A stretch of 47,794 bases of DNA from Selenomonas sp. GACV-9 (GTDB taxonomy: Bacteria > Bacillota > Negativicutes > Selenomonadales > Selenomonadaceae): NCBI GenBank assembly GCA_900116485.1, contig FPAX01000017.1:1-47794 (forward strand), in the 5' to 3' direction. A program made the translations under genes and the position numbers. Numbering within the stretch: the first letter of the stretch is position 1; each line of letters opens with the position of its first letter. This document shows, one piece after another, positions 18,108 to 25,905 of the stretch. The notes beneath the pieces are model-generated. The model made no database searches. It saw only the letters and a list, made by a program, of their open reading frames with translations, and had not been told where the DNA came from.

Positions 18108-18767
18108 TCATTTATCGATTTCGTCTTTGAGGACCTTTACGGCTGCGCTGGCACCAAGCCGCGTGCAGCCAGCCTTGAGGAATGCTTCCATCTCTTCGCG
18201 GGTGTGGATGCCGCCAGCAGCCTTCATCTCAACACCTGCGCCAATGTGTTTCTTGAAGAGCTCGATGTCCTCCAGCTTGGCACCAGCCGAACCAAAACCC
18301 GTCGACGTCTTGATGATGTCGGCCCCGGCCTTCGTCACACACTCGCAGGCAGCAATCTTTTCTTCCTCGGTCAGGAAACAAGTCTCAACGATTACCTTAA
18401 GCACACGCTCACCGCAGAGACGCTTGAGGGCACGGATCTCGTCGGTGACATAGTCCATCTCACCAGCCTTGAGCATGCCGATGTTGATGACCATATCGAT
18501 TTCCACAGCACCATCGGCCAGGGCCTGCGCCGTCTCCGCAATCTTAGCAGCCGTATTGCAGTTGCCGTTCGGGAAACCGACGACCGTGGCAATCTTTAAG
18601 GTCTCTCCATACTTTTCCTGGATGCGCGGGATAAAGCAGGACGGCACCATGACCGTAGCTGTATGATATGCCACTGCCTCATCGCAGATCTTCTCGATAT
18701 CGGCCCAGGTTGCCGTCTGTTTCAGATACGTATGATCGACACAGGCTAAGATTTCCGTTGCTTTCAT
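18108..18767 (-). CDS. deoC: Deoxyribose-phosphate aldolase
   Basis: A 219-residue class I aldolase cleaving 2-deoxyribose-5-phosphate to glyceraldehyde-3-phosphate and acetaldehyde. The first strand is CVDHTYLKQTATW, the Schiff-base lysine lies in VLKVIVETCFL, and the second key lysine lies in DIIKTSTGFGSAGA. The C-terminal GAAGGIH-type phosphate site reads EMKAAGGIHTREEMEAFL. It is the first gene of the deo cluster, with GGGAGGAA before its ATG and an inverted repeat (18787-18800) in the leader that may be an operator. Confidence 0.97.
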   Translation of the reverse strand: MKATEILACVDHTYLKQTATWADIEKICDEAVAYHTATVMVPSCFIPRIQEKYGETLKIATVVGFPNGNCNTAAKIAETAQALADGAVEIDMVINIGMLKAGEMDYVTDEIRALKRLCGERVLKVIVETCFLTEEEKIAACECVTKAGADIIKTSTGFGSAGAKLEDIELFKKHIGAGVEMKAAGGIHTREEMEAFLKAGCTRLGASAAVKVLKDEIDK

Positions 18768-18786
18768 GAATTATTCCTCCCAATTA

Positions 18787-18800
18787 CATAGGTCACTATG
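18787..18800. promoter_or_regulatory. Inverted repeat in the deoC leader
   Basis: CATAGGTCACTATG has perfect 5-bp arms (CATAG/CTATG) around four bases, 20-33 nt upstream of the deoC start. It could be an operator for the nucleoside operon or a small hairpin at the ribosome-binding region. Confidence 0.3.
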
Positions 18801-18870
18801 TTTACGATGATTGACGGGGTCCATCATCATGTTTCCCTTTGTTGCTATTATTGTATCGCTTTCCCTCGCA

Positions 18871-18938
18871 TAATAAAAGGACACATGTCTTGAAGTACCA
18901 CGCATTCTGTCGTGTTTTTCAAGTAATGTGTCCTATTT
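18871..18938 (-). terminator. Long interrupted stem-loop, probable terminator of the GNAT gene
   Basis: AGGACACA (18877-18884) pairs with TGTGTCCT (18926-18933) and CTTGAA (18888-18893) with TTCAAG (18917-18922). TTTTATT follows on the minus strand. The stem is longer and more interrupted than the other terminators here. The flank GAAAATAGGAC also occurs before the nucleoside transporter gene. Confidence 0.6.
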
Positions 18939-18956
18939 TCATATTTTTACCACGAA

Positions 18957-19499
18957 TCAGCAGCCAAGCTCCAGCCCCTGCTCCTTGCGGGCCTGGTATT
19001 CCCGGTCGAGGATACCCAGTATCACGAGATTCTCATAGATGCCATTGGTCAAGATGGTCTCGCGAATCAGCCCTTCGCGCAGCATGCCCTCGGATTCATA
19101 GAGATGCAAGGCCCGCGCATTGTAGTCCTTGCAGTCGAGCCAGGCACGATGAAAGCCCAGCGTGTCAAAGGCCCAGGCCTTCAGCAATCTCATCGCCTCA
19201 TGACCATAGCCCTGCCCCTTCTTGCCGATGATGACATGCGTCCACTCGATTTCCTTAGCAGGTGTCGTCAGTCCGTTGATCATCAGGTAGCCAACAGCCT
19301 CACCTGTGGCTTTCTCCTCGACGATGACATCCATCGCCGCCTTGCTGTCCGTAATGATCCGCGTATGGAATTCACGGTCAAAGGGCACGATGAACTTGAG
19401 GTTTTCCGGCTCGTATTCCAGTTTCATGATATAATCTAAGTCACTAAGGTCTGCCCGGCGCAGCTGCAAACGCTCTCCAGACTGCAAGATTTCTGCCAT
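18957..19499 (-). CDS. GNAT-family N-acetyltransferase
   Basis: A 180-residue acetyltransferase of the RimJ/RimL-like branch. LQLRRADLSDLDYIMKLE (about 11-28) is the usual N-terminal strand and helix. The acetyl-CoA-binding core is VIIGKKGQGYGHEAMRLLKA (about 90-109) with the Q/GxGxG/H pattern, followed by NARALHLYESEGMLREGLIR (about 126-145). The family acetylates ribosomal proteins, small amines or peptides; the substrate cannot be told. It is transcribed away from the MscS gene and is followed by the long stem-loop. No operon partner. Confidence 0.88.
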   Translation of the reverse strand: MAEILQSGERLQLRRADLSDLDYIMKLEYEPENLKFIVPFDREFHTRIITDSKAAMDVIVEEKATGEAVGYLMINGLTTPAKEIEWTHVIIGKKGQGYGHEAMRLLKAWAFDTLGFHRAWLDCKDYNARALHLYESEGMLREGLIRETILTNGIYENLVILGILDREYQARKEQGLELGC

Positions 19500-19625
19500 A
19501 CTATCACTCCATTTCCTGCATCAATGAAATTCAGCTTTTCTTTTCACATAGGTATAGTATAATTAGAGATATTTTCAAGTTCAAGTAACACTATCACCAA
19601 GATAACAATTAAGGAGGTAATTTTT

Positions 19626-20678
19626 TTGCCGAATTCAGAATGGATGACCGCAATCAACTGGGCGCATCTCTTGGAGATGCTGATTATCCCCGGCTGCATC
19701 CTGGCTGCCTCACTTACAGCAGGCATCACTATCAACCGCATCATCAAGCAGCGCGTGGCTCATCATCTCGACACTGATGAGGCCACCTGGCAGTATATCT
19801 TCATCAACGCCCTGCAGGGTGTGCCGATCTCACTCTGCCTTGTTGTCGGGCTCTATTGGATCGTCAACACCATCAATATCATCGAACCCCTAGTACGCAT
19901 CTTCTCGTACATCCTCTTTACCGTCATCATCCTTTCGATTACCCGTGTCATCGCCCGGGCGATAAGCGGCATCATCGATATGCAGATCGAGCGCTCCCAG
20001 CAGAAGCTGCCGAAGACAACGCTCTTGAATGCCATCGTCAACTGCATCATCTACGCAATGGGCGGTCTCGTTATCCTTCAATATTATGGCATCTCGATTG
20101 CCCCGATCCTCACTGCCCTCGGTGTTGGTGGTATGGCCGTCGCCCTCTCGTTGCAGGAAACACTGGCCAACATCTTCTCCGGCCTGCACCTCATCCTTTC
20201 CAAGCAGCTGCGCATCGGCGACTACATACAGTTGAGCACCGGTGAAGAAGGCCGCGTCACCGATATCACCTGGCGCTTTACGACCATCGTCCCCGCCGGC
20301 AACTCCAACATGGTCGTCATCCCGAACCAAAAGATTGCCTCCTCCATCATCACCAATTTCAGCATGCCGTACCGCGATATCGTCATCAAGATTCCTATCG
20401 GCGTTGCCTATAACAGCGATCTGGAAAAAGTCGAACGCGTGACCATTGAAGTCGCAGAACAGATCTTGCAGGAAGTCGACAAAGCAGTAACCGTCAAACC
20501 TGTCGTCCGTTTCCACACCTTCGGTGACTCGAGCATCAATTTCAATGTACTCATGCATTCGAGCCGTTTCGACCATCAATTCATCCTCAAACATGAATTC
20601 ATCAAGGCGTTGACCAAACGCTATCGCGAGGAAGGAATCGAGATTCCGTACCCGATCCGCACGGTTATCCACTCGTAA
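19626..20678 (+). CDS. MscS-family mechanosensitive channel
   Basis: A 350-residue small-conductance mechanosensitive channel homologue releasing solutes under osmotic downshock. Hydrophobic segments occur at about 12-32, 56-80, 88-112 and the pore helix region 135-165. The pore/TM3 stretch ILTALGVGGMAVALSLQETL is followed by NIFSGLHLILSKQLRIGDYI and the beta domain (VTDITWRFTTIVPAGNSNMV). The start is TTG at 19626, with GGAGG 9 nt upstream; no nearby ATG has a comparable site. It stands alone, divergent from the acetyltransferase gene. Confidence 0.93.
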   Translation: MPNSEWMTAINWAHLLEMLIIPGCILAASLTAGITINRIIKQRVAHHLDTDEATWQYIFINALQGVPISLCLVVGLYWIVNTINIIEPLVRIFSYILFTVIILSITRVIARAISGIIDMQIERSQQKLPKTTLLNAIVNCIIYAMGGLVILQYYGISIAPILTALGVGGMAVALSLQETLANIFSGLHLILSKQLRIGDYIQLSTGEEGRVTDITWRFTTIVPAGNSNMVVIPNQKIASSIITNFSMPYRDIVIKIPIGVAYNSDLEKVERVTIEVAEQILQEVDKAVTVKPVVRFHTFGDSSINFNVLMHSSRFDHQFILKHEFIKALTKRYREEGIEIPYPIRTVIHS

Positions 20679-20727
20679 TCCACAAGCGGGAAAATAATCT
20701 GTGGATAACAATATATAGTGTATCTAT

Positions 20728-20757
20728 TGACTATCACCCCATACATATTGTATAATT
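20728..20757 (+). promoter_or_regulatory. Promoter of the small glycyl-radical-like gene and nrdG
   Basis: TTGACT (20728-20733), 18 bp, TATAAT (20752-20757). It lies 82 nt before the start of the small gene and is the only strong candidate in the gap. Confidence 0.7.
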
Positions 20758-20838
20758 TGTTCAGATTCAAGAAAAGCCTTGCATCGACAGGATTGGCGCG
20801 AATACGCACTTTCACACATAAAAGAACGGGGGATTATC

Positions 20839-21123
20839 ATGGTAGTAAATGGTATTGATGTAACGATTGAAGGACTTTCCGATGTTTCCGAGCAGGAAAT
20901 CGTCAATTATATCGACTATGTCGAAAACGAGACCAAGGAAAAAGTCGATACGCTGCGTATCTCGGCTGCTGAAGATGATACGGTAAATATCGACTATGTC
21001 CTGCAGCCGCAGAAATTCGAGCGCATCCGCCGCATTACCGGTTATCTCGTCGGCACGATCGATCGTTGGAACGACGCCAAGCAGGCAGAGGAACATGACC
21101 GCGTCAAACACGGCATGCATTGA
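20839..21123 (+). CDS. Small NrdD C-terminal-like protein with glycyl-radical motif
   Basis: A 94-residue protein. Its C-terminal half, from KFERIRRITGYLVG (59-72) to the end, closely resembles the C-terminus of class III (anaerobic) ribonucleotide reductase NrdD, including the R-[IV]-x-GY segment that holds the radical glycine (here G68) and the RxKH-type end. The zinc-binding cysteines usual in NrdD are absent: the protein has no cysteine. The N-terminal half (MVVNGIDVTIEGLSDVSEQE and on) is acidic and unrelated to the NrdD barrel. An ATG at 20779 is in frame, but GGGGGA before 20839 favours the start used. The stop is 2 nt before the nrdG start. It may be a separate glycyl-radical subunit or repair domain for NrdD, analogous to GrcA/YfiD for pyruvate formate-lyase. 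This is inference; no catalytic NrdD gene is in the window. Confidence 0.75.
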   Translation: MVVNGIDVTIEGLSDVSEQEIVNYIDYVENETKEKVDTLRISAAEDDTVNIDYVLQPQKFERIRRITGYLVGTIDRWNDAKQAEEHDRVKHGMH

Positions 21124-21125
21124 CG

Positions 21126-21629
21126 ATGAAACTGCAGATTGCCGGTATTATCGATGACTCGATGGTCGACGGCGAGGGCATGCGGCTGACTGTATTCACC
21201 CAGGGCTGCCCGCATCACTGCCCCGGCTGTCACAACCCCGCCACCCACGATTTCCGTGGCGGACGCGAAACGACCACCGAGGCTATCCTGGCCGAAGTGG
21301 CGGCCAACCCACTGCTCTCAGGCATCACCTTCAGCGGCGGCGAGCCCTTCATGCAGCCCGCACCGCTTGCGCGACTGGCCCGCGATATCCATGCCCGCGG
21401 GCTTACCGTCTGGAGCTACACGGGCTTTACCCTTGAGGAGCTGCTGCAGCGGCGCAATCCCGCAATTGACGCCCTGCTGGCCGAAATCGATGTGCTCATC
21501 GATGGTCGCTATCGCGAGGACTTGCGTGACCTTACGCTGGCTTTCCGCGGCTCTTCTAACCAACGCATCATCGATATGGATCACTGGCGCAAGACCGGTA
21601 AGATCAAACTTTTATATACGGACACTTAA
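21126..21629 (+). CDS. nrdG: Anaerobic ribonucleotide reductase activase
   Basis: A 167-residue radical-SAM activase that makes the glycyl radical on NrdD. The cluster motif is FTQGCPHHCPGCHNPATHDF (C-x3-C-x2-C), followed by the SAM-binding TFSGGEPFMQP region. WSYTGFTLEELL and DVLIDGRYREDLRDLTLAFR are typical of NrdG. The start ATG is 2 nt after the stop of the small glycyl-radical-like gene, so the two are coupled. Nothing in the core looks degraded. No nrdD gene neighbours it, which is uncommon. Confidence 0.96.
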   Translation: MKLQIAGIIDDSMVDGEGMRLTVFTQGCPHHCPGCHNPATHDFRGGRETTTEAILAEVAANPLLSGITFSGGEPFMQPAPLARLARDIHARGLTVWSYTGFTLEELLQRRNPAIDALLAEIDVLIDGRYREDLRDLTLAFRGSSNQRIIDMDHWRKTGKIKLLYTDT

Positions 21630-21673
21630 AAGCGGTGCAACGAAACGCTTTGGCATTTCGTTGCACCGCTTTT
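21628..21673. terminator. Bidirectional terminator between nrdG and the usp genes
   Basis: AAAAGCGGTGCAACGAAA (21628-21645) pairs perfectly with TTTCGTTGCACCGCTTTT (21656-21673), an 18-bp stem with a 10-nt loop. Its A/T ends give a T run on both strands, suiting the convergent genes on either side. Confidence 0.95.
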
Positions 21674-21690
21674 GTGTACCTGATTATTGC

Positions 21691-22107
21691 TTATTTTACG
21701 ACCAACACCGGACACTTGGACTGCTCAACAATGTACTGGCTGACACTTCCGAGCAGTACCCCCTTGACAACGCCAAGGCCACGGCTGCCCATGACAATCA
21801 TATCCATATCATTGGTTGTAGCAAAGTCGAGAATGACGACTGCAGGCGAGCCGGTTTCCGAGAACGCCTCCTTCTCGATGCCCGACGGAACCATCTCCAT
21901 CGCCCGATCGAGGATGACGTTGCCAGCCTTCGTGACTGCCTCAAGGATTGCATCCGACAGGCAGGCATTGATGGCCAACTGGTTGATATTGGCTACATAC
22001 AGGAAGTTCAGCTTGGCCTCGCAGGCCTCTGCCAGTGCAATTGCCTGGGCTACGGCGCGGTCCGAACCTTCAGATCCATCTACTGGTACAAGGATATTTC
22101 TCGACAT
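21691..22107 (-). CDS. Universal stress protein (UspA family)
   Basis: A 138-residue UspA-fold protein. It starts with NILVPVDGSEGSDRAVAQAI, and the C-terminal nucleotide-binding motif is IVMGSRGLGVVKGVLLGSVS (G-2x-G-9x-G-S type), which suggests ATP binding. It is the second gene of a tandem pair; the first (22138-22569) is about 30% to 40% similar by eye, so they are probably duplicates. Function is a general stress role; the trigger is unknown. Confidence 0.93.
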   Translation of the reverse strand: MSRNILVPVDGSEGSDRAVAQAIALAEACEAKLNFLYVANINQLAINACLSDAILEAVTKAGNVILDRAMEMVPSGIEKEAFSETGSPAVVILDFATTNDMDMIVMGSRGLGVVKGVLLGSVSQYIVEQSKCPVLVVK

Positions 22108-22137
22108 AATATTACCCCCTTGATAAAATGCTTGCGC

Positions 22138-22569
22138 TTATCTGGCTACTACCACAGAGACAGTCGCCCGTTCTACGATTTCCTGACTGACACTGCCCAG
22201 CAAGAACCCTTTCACCATGCCGAGGCCACGGCAGCCGATTACGATAAGCTCCGTCTGATTCGCATCGGCAAATCTCAGGATCTCTTCGGCCGGAATGCCT
22301 GTCCGGCGGTGATAGTTAGCAGCCACCGACGCAGGAACGTGTTTCCTCGCCCGCTCCAGCGCCTCCTGCCCTGCACGCCCTACCGGACCAGCAATCGATG
22401 CCGGCAGCCAGGATTCGTTTTCATCATCAGTATCGGCATCGAAATACGAAACATGCAGGACATCTAGGACAGCTCCTGTCACCAAGGCCAGATCAGCCGC
22501 CAATGACACGGCCCGATCTGCACCGTCAGACGAATCAACAGGAACCAAGATACGGGTAAGATTCTTCAT
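22138..22569 (-). CDS. Universal stress protein (UspA family)
   Basis: A 143-residue UspA-fold protein starting TRILVPVDSSDGADRAVSLA, with the ATP-binding end ELIVIGCRGLGMVKGFLLGS. It is the first gene of the tandem pair, 30 nt before the second. The middle carries an acidic insertion (SYFDADTDDENESWLPASI) not present in the partner. The pair may form a heterodimer, which is only a guess. Confidence 0.93.
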   Translation of the reverse strand: MKNLTRILVPVDSSDGADRAVSLAADLALVTGAVLDVLHVSYFDADTDDENESWLPASIAGPVGRAGQEALERARKHVPASVAANYHRRTGIPAEEILRFADANQTELIVIGCRGLGMVKGFLLGSVSQEIVERATVSVVVAR

Positions 22570-22674
22570 ATTTTCTTCCTCCCCCGTAATGCTTATACTG
22601 TATATTTCGGCAATTGCCGCAAAATTCCTCTAAATTTTCCTAAACTATCCCAAAAAAACCGCATGATTTATTCG

Positions 22675-22703
22675 TTGACAATAAATATGGAAAGATGATA
22701 AAC
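22675..22703 (+). promoter_or_regulatory. Promoter of ilvA
   Basis: TTGACA (22675-22680), 17 bp, ATAAAC (22698-22703). A leader of about 100 nt follows before the ATG. The -10 box is weak. Confidence 0.5.
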
Positions 22704-22727
22704 TTTATAGAACATTTAACGGATATT

Positions 22728-22756
22728 TTTACACATTAATCACCATTTAGTGTAAA
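22728..22756 (+). promoter_or_regulatory. Leader inverted repeat before ilvA
   Basis: TTTACAC (22728-22734) and GTGTAAA (22750-22756) are perfect 7-bp arms around a 15-nt loop in the AT-rich leader. It may be an operator or a weak hairpin. No T-box or other known riboswitch feature is visible here. Confidence 0.35.
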
Positions 22757-22811
22757 TACACTCTTATTTTTTAGTATATTTGTTTATAAATATTTCAAGG
22801 AGGCATCATCC

Positions 22812-24062
22812 ATGTCAAAATCAGCCGCTGCAGCCCCAAGCAACCAGGAAATCGTCGCTTCCACCACCATTGCCGGTGTCTATCAGGCAGCCCGCCAGCT
22901 CGAGGGCGTAGTCAAGAAAACACCGCTGATTCCCAGTGACTTCTTCTCTGAGCAGTCCGGTAACCAGGTATTCCTGAAACCAGAAAACCTGCAGCACACC
23001 GGCGCCTTCAAACTGCGCGGTGCCTATAACAAGATCAGTCAGCTCAGCGAGGCAGAACGCGCCAAAGGCGTAATCACGGCCTCAGCCGGCAATCATGCCC
23101 AAGGCGTCGCCTTTGCAGCTCAGAAACTTGGTGTGGTAGCTGTCATCTGTATGCCGGCTACCACACCAATCCTCAAGGTGGAAGGGACCAAGGCCCTCGG
23201 TGCCGAGGTCGTCCTGCATGGTGATGGTTTCGACGACGCCTACGCTTACAGCCTGGAGCTGCAGAAACAGCACGGCTATGTCTATATCCATCCGTTCAAC
23301 GATCTGCAGGTACTGCTCGGCCAGGGAACAACTGCCCTCGAGATCATCGACGCCTGCAAGGATATCGATGCTATCCTCGTGCCGATTGGCGGCGGCGGCT
23401 TTGCCTCGGGCGTAGCCCTGGCCACGAAACTCGTCAACCCCGATATCAAAGTCATCGGTGTCGAGCCTGAAAATGCCGCCTGCATGAAAAAAGCCCTGGC
23501 CAAGGACAAGATTGTCACACTCTCCAGTGCTGACACCGTTGCTGACGGCTGTGCCGTCAAGACAGCTGGTACGCTGACCTTTGAGTTCTGCAAGAAATAC
23601 CTCGACGATATCATCACGGTTTCGGAAATGGAAATCATGGGGGCACTGCTGTCACTGATCGAGAAACACAAGCTGATTGCCGAAGGTGCCGGTGTCCTGT
23701 CCCTCGCCGCTCTCTCGAAACTGCCGTTCAAAGGCAAGAAAGTCGCGGCCATCGTCAGCGGCGGCAACATCGACATCTCGATGATTTCGGCTCTGATTGA
23801 AAAGGCATTGATTGCCCGCAGCCGCGTCTTCTGCTTTGCCGTATTGCTGCCAGACAAACCAGGGCAGCTCCTCAATGTCTCGCGCATCCTCACCGAGGAG
23901 AACGCCAATGTCATCGAGCTCAACCATAATCAGGCCAAGGTTACCGACAGTTTCAAGAAAGTCGTGCTCGAGGTAACCGTCGAAACCCATAATGAAGAGC
24001 ACGTACAGCGCATCATCCATGCACTCGATAAGAACGGCTATGAGGTCGAACGTCTCTATTGA
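22812..24062 (+). CDS. ilvA: Threonine ammonia-lyase with ACT domain
   Basis: A 416-residue PLP enzyme of the threonine dehydratase family, turning threonine into 2-oxobutyrate and ammonia. The PLP lysine is K67 in GAFKLRGAYNK. The SAGNHAQGVAFA segment and the glycine loop PIGGGGFASGVALA bind substrate and cofactor phosphate. A single C-terminal ACT-like domain starts near residue 335 (CFAVLLPDKPGQLLNVSRIL). This layout is that of the shorter catabolic/Clostridial type rather than the 500-residue E. coli IlvA with two ACT-like domains, so either isoleucine synthesis or threonine fermentation is possible. AAGGAGG precedes the ATG. It is a single-gene unit closed by a terminator. Confidence 0.93.
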   Translation: MSKSAAAAPSNQEIVASTTIAGVYQAARQLEGVVKKTPLIPSDFFSEQSGNQVFLKPENLQHTGAFKLRGAYNKISQLSEAERAKGVITASAGNHAQGVAFAAQKLGVVAVICMPATTPILKVEGTKALGAEVVLHGDGFDDAYAYSLELQKQHGYVYIHPFNDLQVLLGQGTTALEIIDACKDIDAILVPIGGGGFASGVALATKLVNPDIKVIGVEPENAACMKKALAKDKIVTLSSADTVADGCAVKTAGTLTFEFCKKYLDDIITVSEMEIMGALLSLIEKHKLIAEGAGVLSLAALSKLPFKGKKVAAIVSGGNIDISMISALIEKALIARSRVFCFAVLLPDKPGQLLNVSRILTEENANVIELNHNQAKVTDSFKKVVLEVTVETHNEEHVQRIIHALDKNGYEVERLY

Positions 24063-24083
24063 TAGCTGAATCTGCCGTTATTT

Positions 24084-24112
24084 GAACCCGGTTTCATCCG
24101 GGTTCTTTCTTA
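24084..24112 (+). terminator. Terminator after ilvA
   Basis: GAACCCGG (24084-24091) pairs with CCGGGTTC (24098-24105) around TTTCAT. A T-rich tail follows. Confidence 0.92.
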
Positions 24113-24170
24113 TTTTTTGCTTGCAATGATATTCATAGTTTTCTAAAAATAGAACCTTTTTTATTTCGCA

Positions 24171-24200
24171 TTGACTTTTTTTAGTACCTGCTTATATAAT
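24171..24200 (+). promoter_or_regulatory. Promoter of the lactate permease gene
   Basis: TTGACT (24171-24176), 18 bp, TATAAT (24195-24200), 67 nt before the start codon. Confidence 0.75.
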
Positions 24201-24266
24201 GAAGTATCTTATTTATTTTCATCATTTTTTCACAATGCGCTATTACAAAGAAAGGAATGAACTCAT

Positions 24267-25802
24267 TTGGTTCTAATCGCACTGTCCCCAATCCTTTGGC
24301 TGGTCGTTGCGCTGAGCATCCTTCATATGCCCGGTCACAAGGCCTGCTCCTTGGCACTTGTCATTTCCGTAGTGGCTGGTATGTTCCTCTATGATATGAC
24401 TGCCCTGCATGCATTCCAGGCTTTCCTTGAGGGTGTGGCATTGGCTTGCTGGCCAATCCTGTTGGTCATCATTGCCGCTATCTTTACCTACAACCTGTCC
24501 CTGCATACCAAGGGCATGGATGTCATCAAGAAGATGCTCACCTCGGTCAGCAGTGACCGTCGCGTACTTATCCTGCTGATTGGTTGGGGCTTTGGCGGTT
24601 TCCTTGAGGGTATGGCTGGTTTCGGTACGGCTATCGCTATCCCGGCTGGCATGCTCGCCGGCATCGGCATCAATCCGATCATGGCTGCCTCGGTCTGCCT
24701 GATTGCCAACTCGGTACCGACTGCCTATGGTTCCATCGGTATCCCGCTTGTCACGCTCGGCAGTGTCACGGGCAACGATCCGACGACGCTCGCTACCTAC
24801 ACCTGCCTGCAGCTCGCACCGCTGACAGTACTCTGCCCGACGCTTATGACCATCGTCGCTGGTGGCGGCAAGCTCAAGGCCATGAAGGGCATGACAATCA
24901 TGTGCATCGCTGCTGCTCTCGGTTTCCTTATTCCTGAGCTCATTGTCGCTCATTTCATGGGGCCAGAGCTTGCTGTTGTTGCCGGTGCTATCGGCGCTAT
25001 GGCTGCCATCGTTGGCTGCGCCAAAGCCTTCCCGGTAGACGACCCAGAGTATGCAATGCCAGCTCAGGCTGACGAAGAGCCTGTCACGGGCGCTGAGGGC
25101 GTAAAGGCCTGGCTGCCGTTCATCCTCATCTTCGTCTTCCTGCTCGCTACGTCGAAACTCATCCCGGCAATCCATGATCCGCTGAACCTCATCAAATCCT
25201 CGGTTCTCATCTACTCGGGAGAGGGCGGCGCACCGTACACGTTCACCTGGATTGCTACGCCGGGTGTGCTGATCCTGCTGGCTGCCTTCATTGGCGGCAG
25301 CGTCCAGGGTGCAGGCTTTGGCGAGATGCTCAGCGTCCTCAAACGCACCATCATCAACCTGCGTTTCACGATCCTTACGATCATCACGGTTATCGCCACC
25401 GCTAAGGTCATGGGCTATGCCGGCATGACCCATGAGATTGCGGAGACGGCTGTTGCCGCAACGGGTACGGCTTATCCGTGCATCGCAGCTTTCATCGGCT
25501 CGATTGGTACCTTCATCACAGGTTCGGCTACGTCGAGCTGCGTCCTGTTCGGCAAGCTGCAGACAGACTCAGCTATCGCTATCGGCGCAAGCCCAGCTGC
25601 ACAGGCCTGGATTGCCGCTGCCAATGCGACGGGCGCCTGCGCCGGCAAGATGGTTTCGCCGCAGAGCATAGCGATTGCTGTTGCCTCCATCGGCGTTGCC
25701 GGTGTCGACGGCCAGCTGCTGAAATTCGCAGTCAAATATTATCTGCCCTTTGTCATTGTCATGGGCCTTATCGTTTACTTCGGCCAGGCACTCGTCGGCT
25801 GA
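24267..25802 (+). CDS. lctP: L-lactate permease (LctP family)
   Basis: A 511-residue polytopic membrane protein of the lactate/glycolate permease family, which exchanges lactate with protons. About 12 to 14 hydrophobic segments are seen. Family blocks include [18 protein letters not shown] (about 112-129), [18 protein letters not shown] and the C-terminal [20 protein letters not shown] and [19 protein letters not shown]. The start is TTG at 24267 with AAAGGAA upstream; no better ATG exists nearby. Selenomonads use lactate, so uptake is likely. It lies alone between two terminators. Confidence 0.94.
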   Translation: MVLIALSPILWLVVALSILHMPGHKACSLALVISVVAGMFLYDMTALHAFQAFLEGVALACWPILLVIIAAIFTYNLSLHTKGMDVIKKMLTSVSSDRRVLILLIGWGFGGFLEGMAGFGTAIAIPAGMLAGIGINPIMAASVCLIANSVPTAYGSIGIPLVTLGSVTGNDPTTLATYTCLQLAPLTVLCPTLMTIVAGGGKLKAMKGMTIMCIAAALGFLIPELIVAHFMGPELAVVAGAIGAMAAIVGCAKAFPVDDPEYAMPAQADEEPVTGAEGVKAWLPFILIFVFLLATSKLIPAIHDPLNLIKSSVLIYSGEGGAPYTFTWIATPGVLILLAAFIGGSVQGAGFGEMLSVLKRTIINLRFTILTIITVIATAKVMGYAGMTHEIAETAVAATGTAYPCIAAFIGSIGTFITGSATSSCVLFGKLQTDSAIAIGASPAAQAWIAAANATGACAGKMVSPQSIAIAVASIGVAGVDGQLLKFAVKYYLPFVIVMGLIVYFGQALVG

Positions 25803-25815
25803 TCCATATCACAAG

Positions 25816-25846
25816 AACCTTCCTCGCATGCGGGGAAGGTTTTTTC
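25816..25846 (+). terminator. Terminator after the lactate permease gene
   Basis: AACCTTCC (25816-25823) pairs with GGAAGGTT (25834-25841) around an inner CGCATGCG, followed by TTTTT. Confidence 0.92.
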
Positions 25847-25860
25847 GTATGCAGCATACG
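25846..25860. promoter_or_regulatory. Perfect palindrome upstream of murQ, candidate operator
   Basis: CGTATGCAGCATACG has perfect 7-bp arms around one A. It starts right after the lactate permease terminator. A TATACT -10 box lies 10 bp downstream (25871-25876), so the palindrome covers the spacer and -35 region of the likely murQ promoter. Its site fits a repressor of the MurNAc genes. Confidence 0.5.
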
Positions 25861-25905
25861 TATTGTGTTATACTAAATACATATCTTGCCAAAGGAGCAG
25901 CTACA

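Noticed and set aside
21256..22467. 403-codon plus-strand frame across nrdG, the terminator and both usp genes
   Set aside because: It crosses three real genes on two strands and a perfect 18-bp terminator. The frame is open by chance.
22704..22811. Riboswitch or T-box leader before ilvA
   Set aside because: The leader is about 100 nt and AT-rich, with no T-box sequence, no terminator-antiterminator pair and no known aptamer core. Only a 7-bp inverted repeat is seen.
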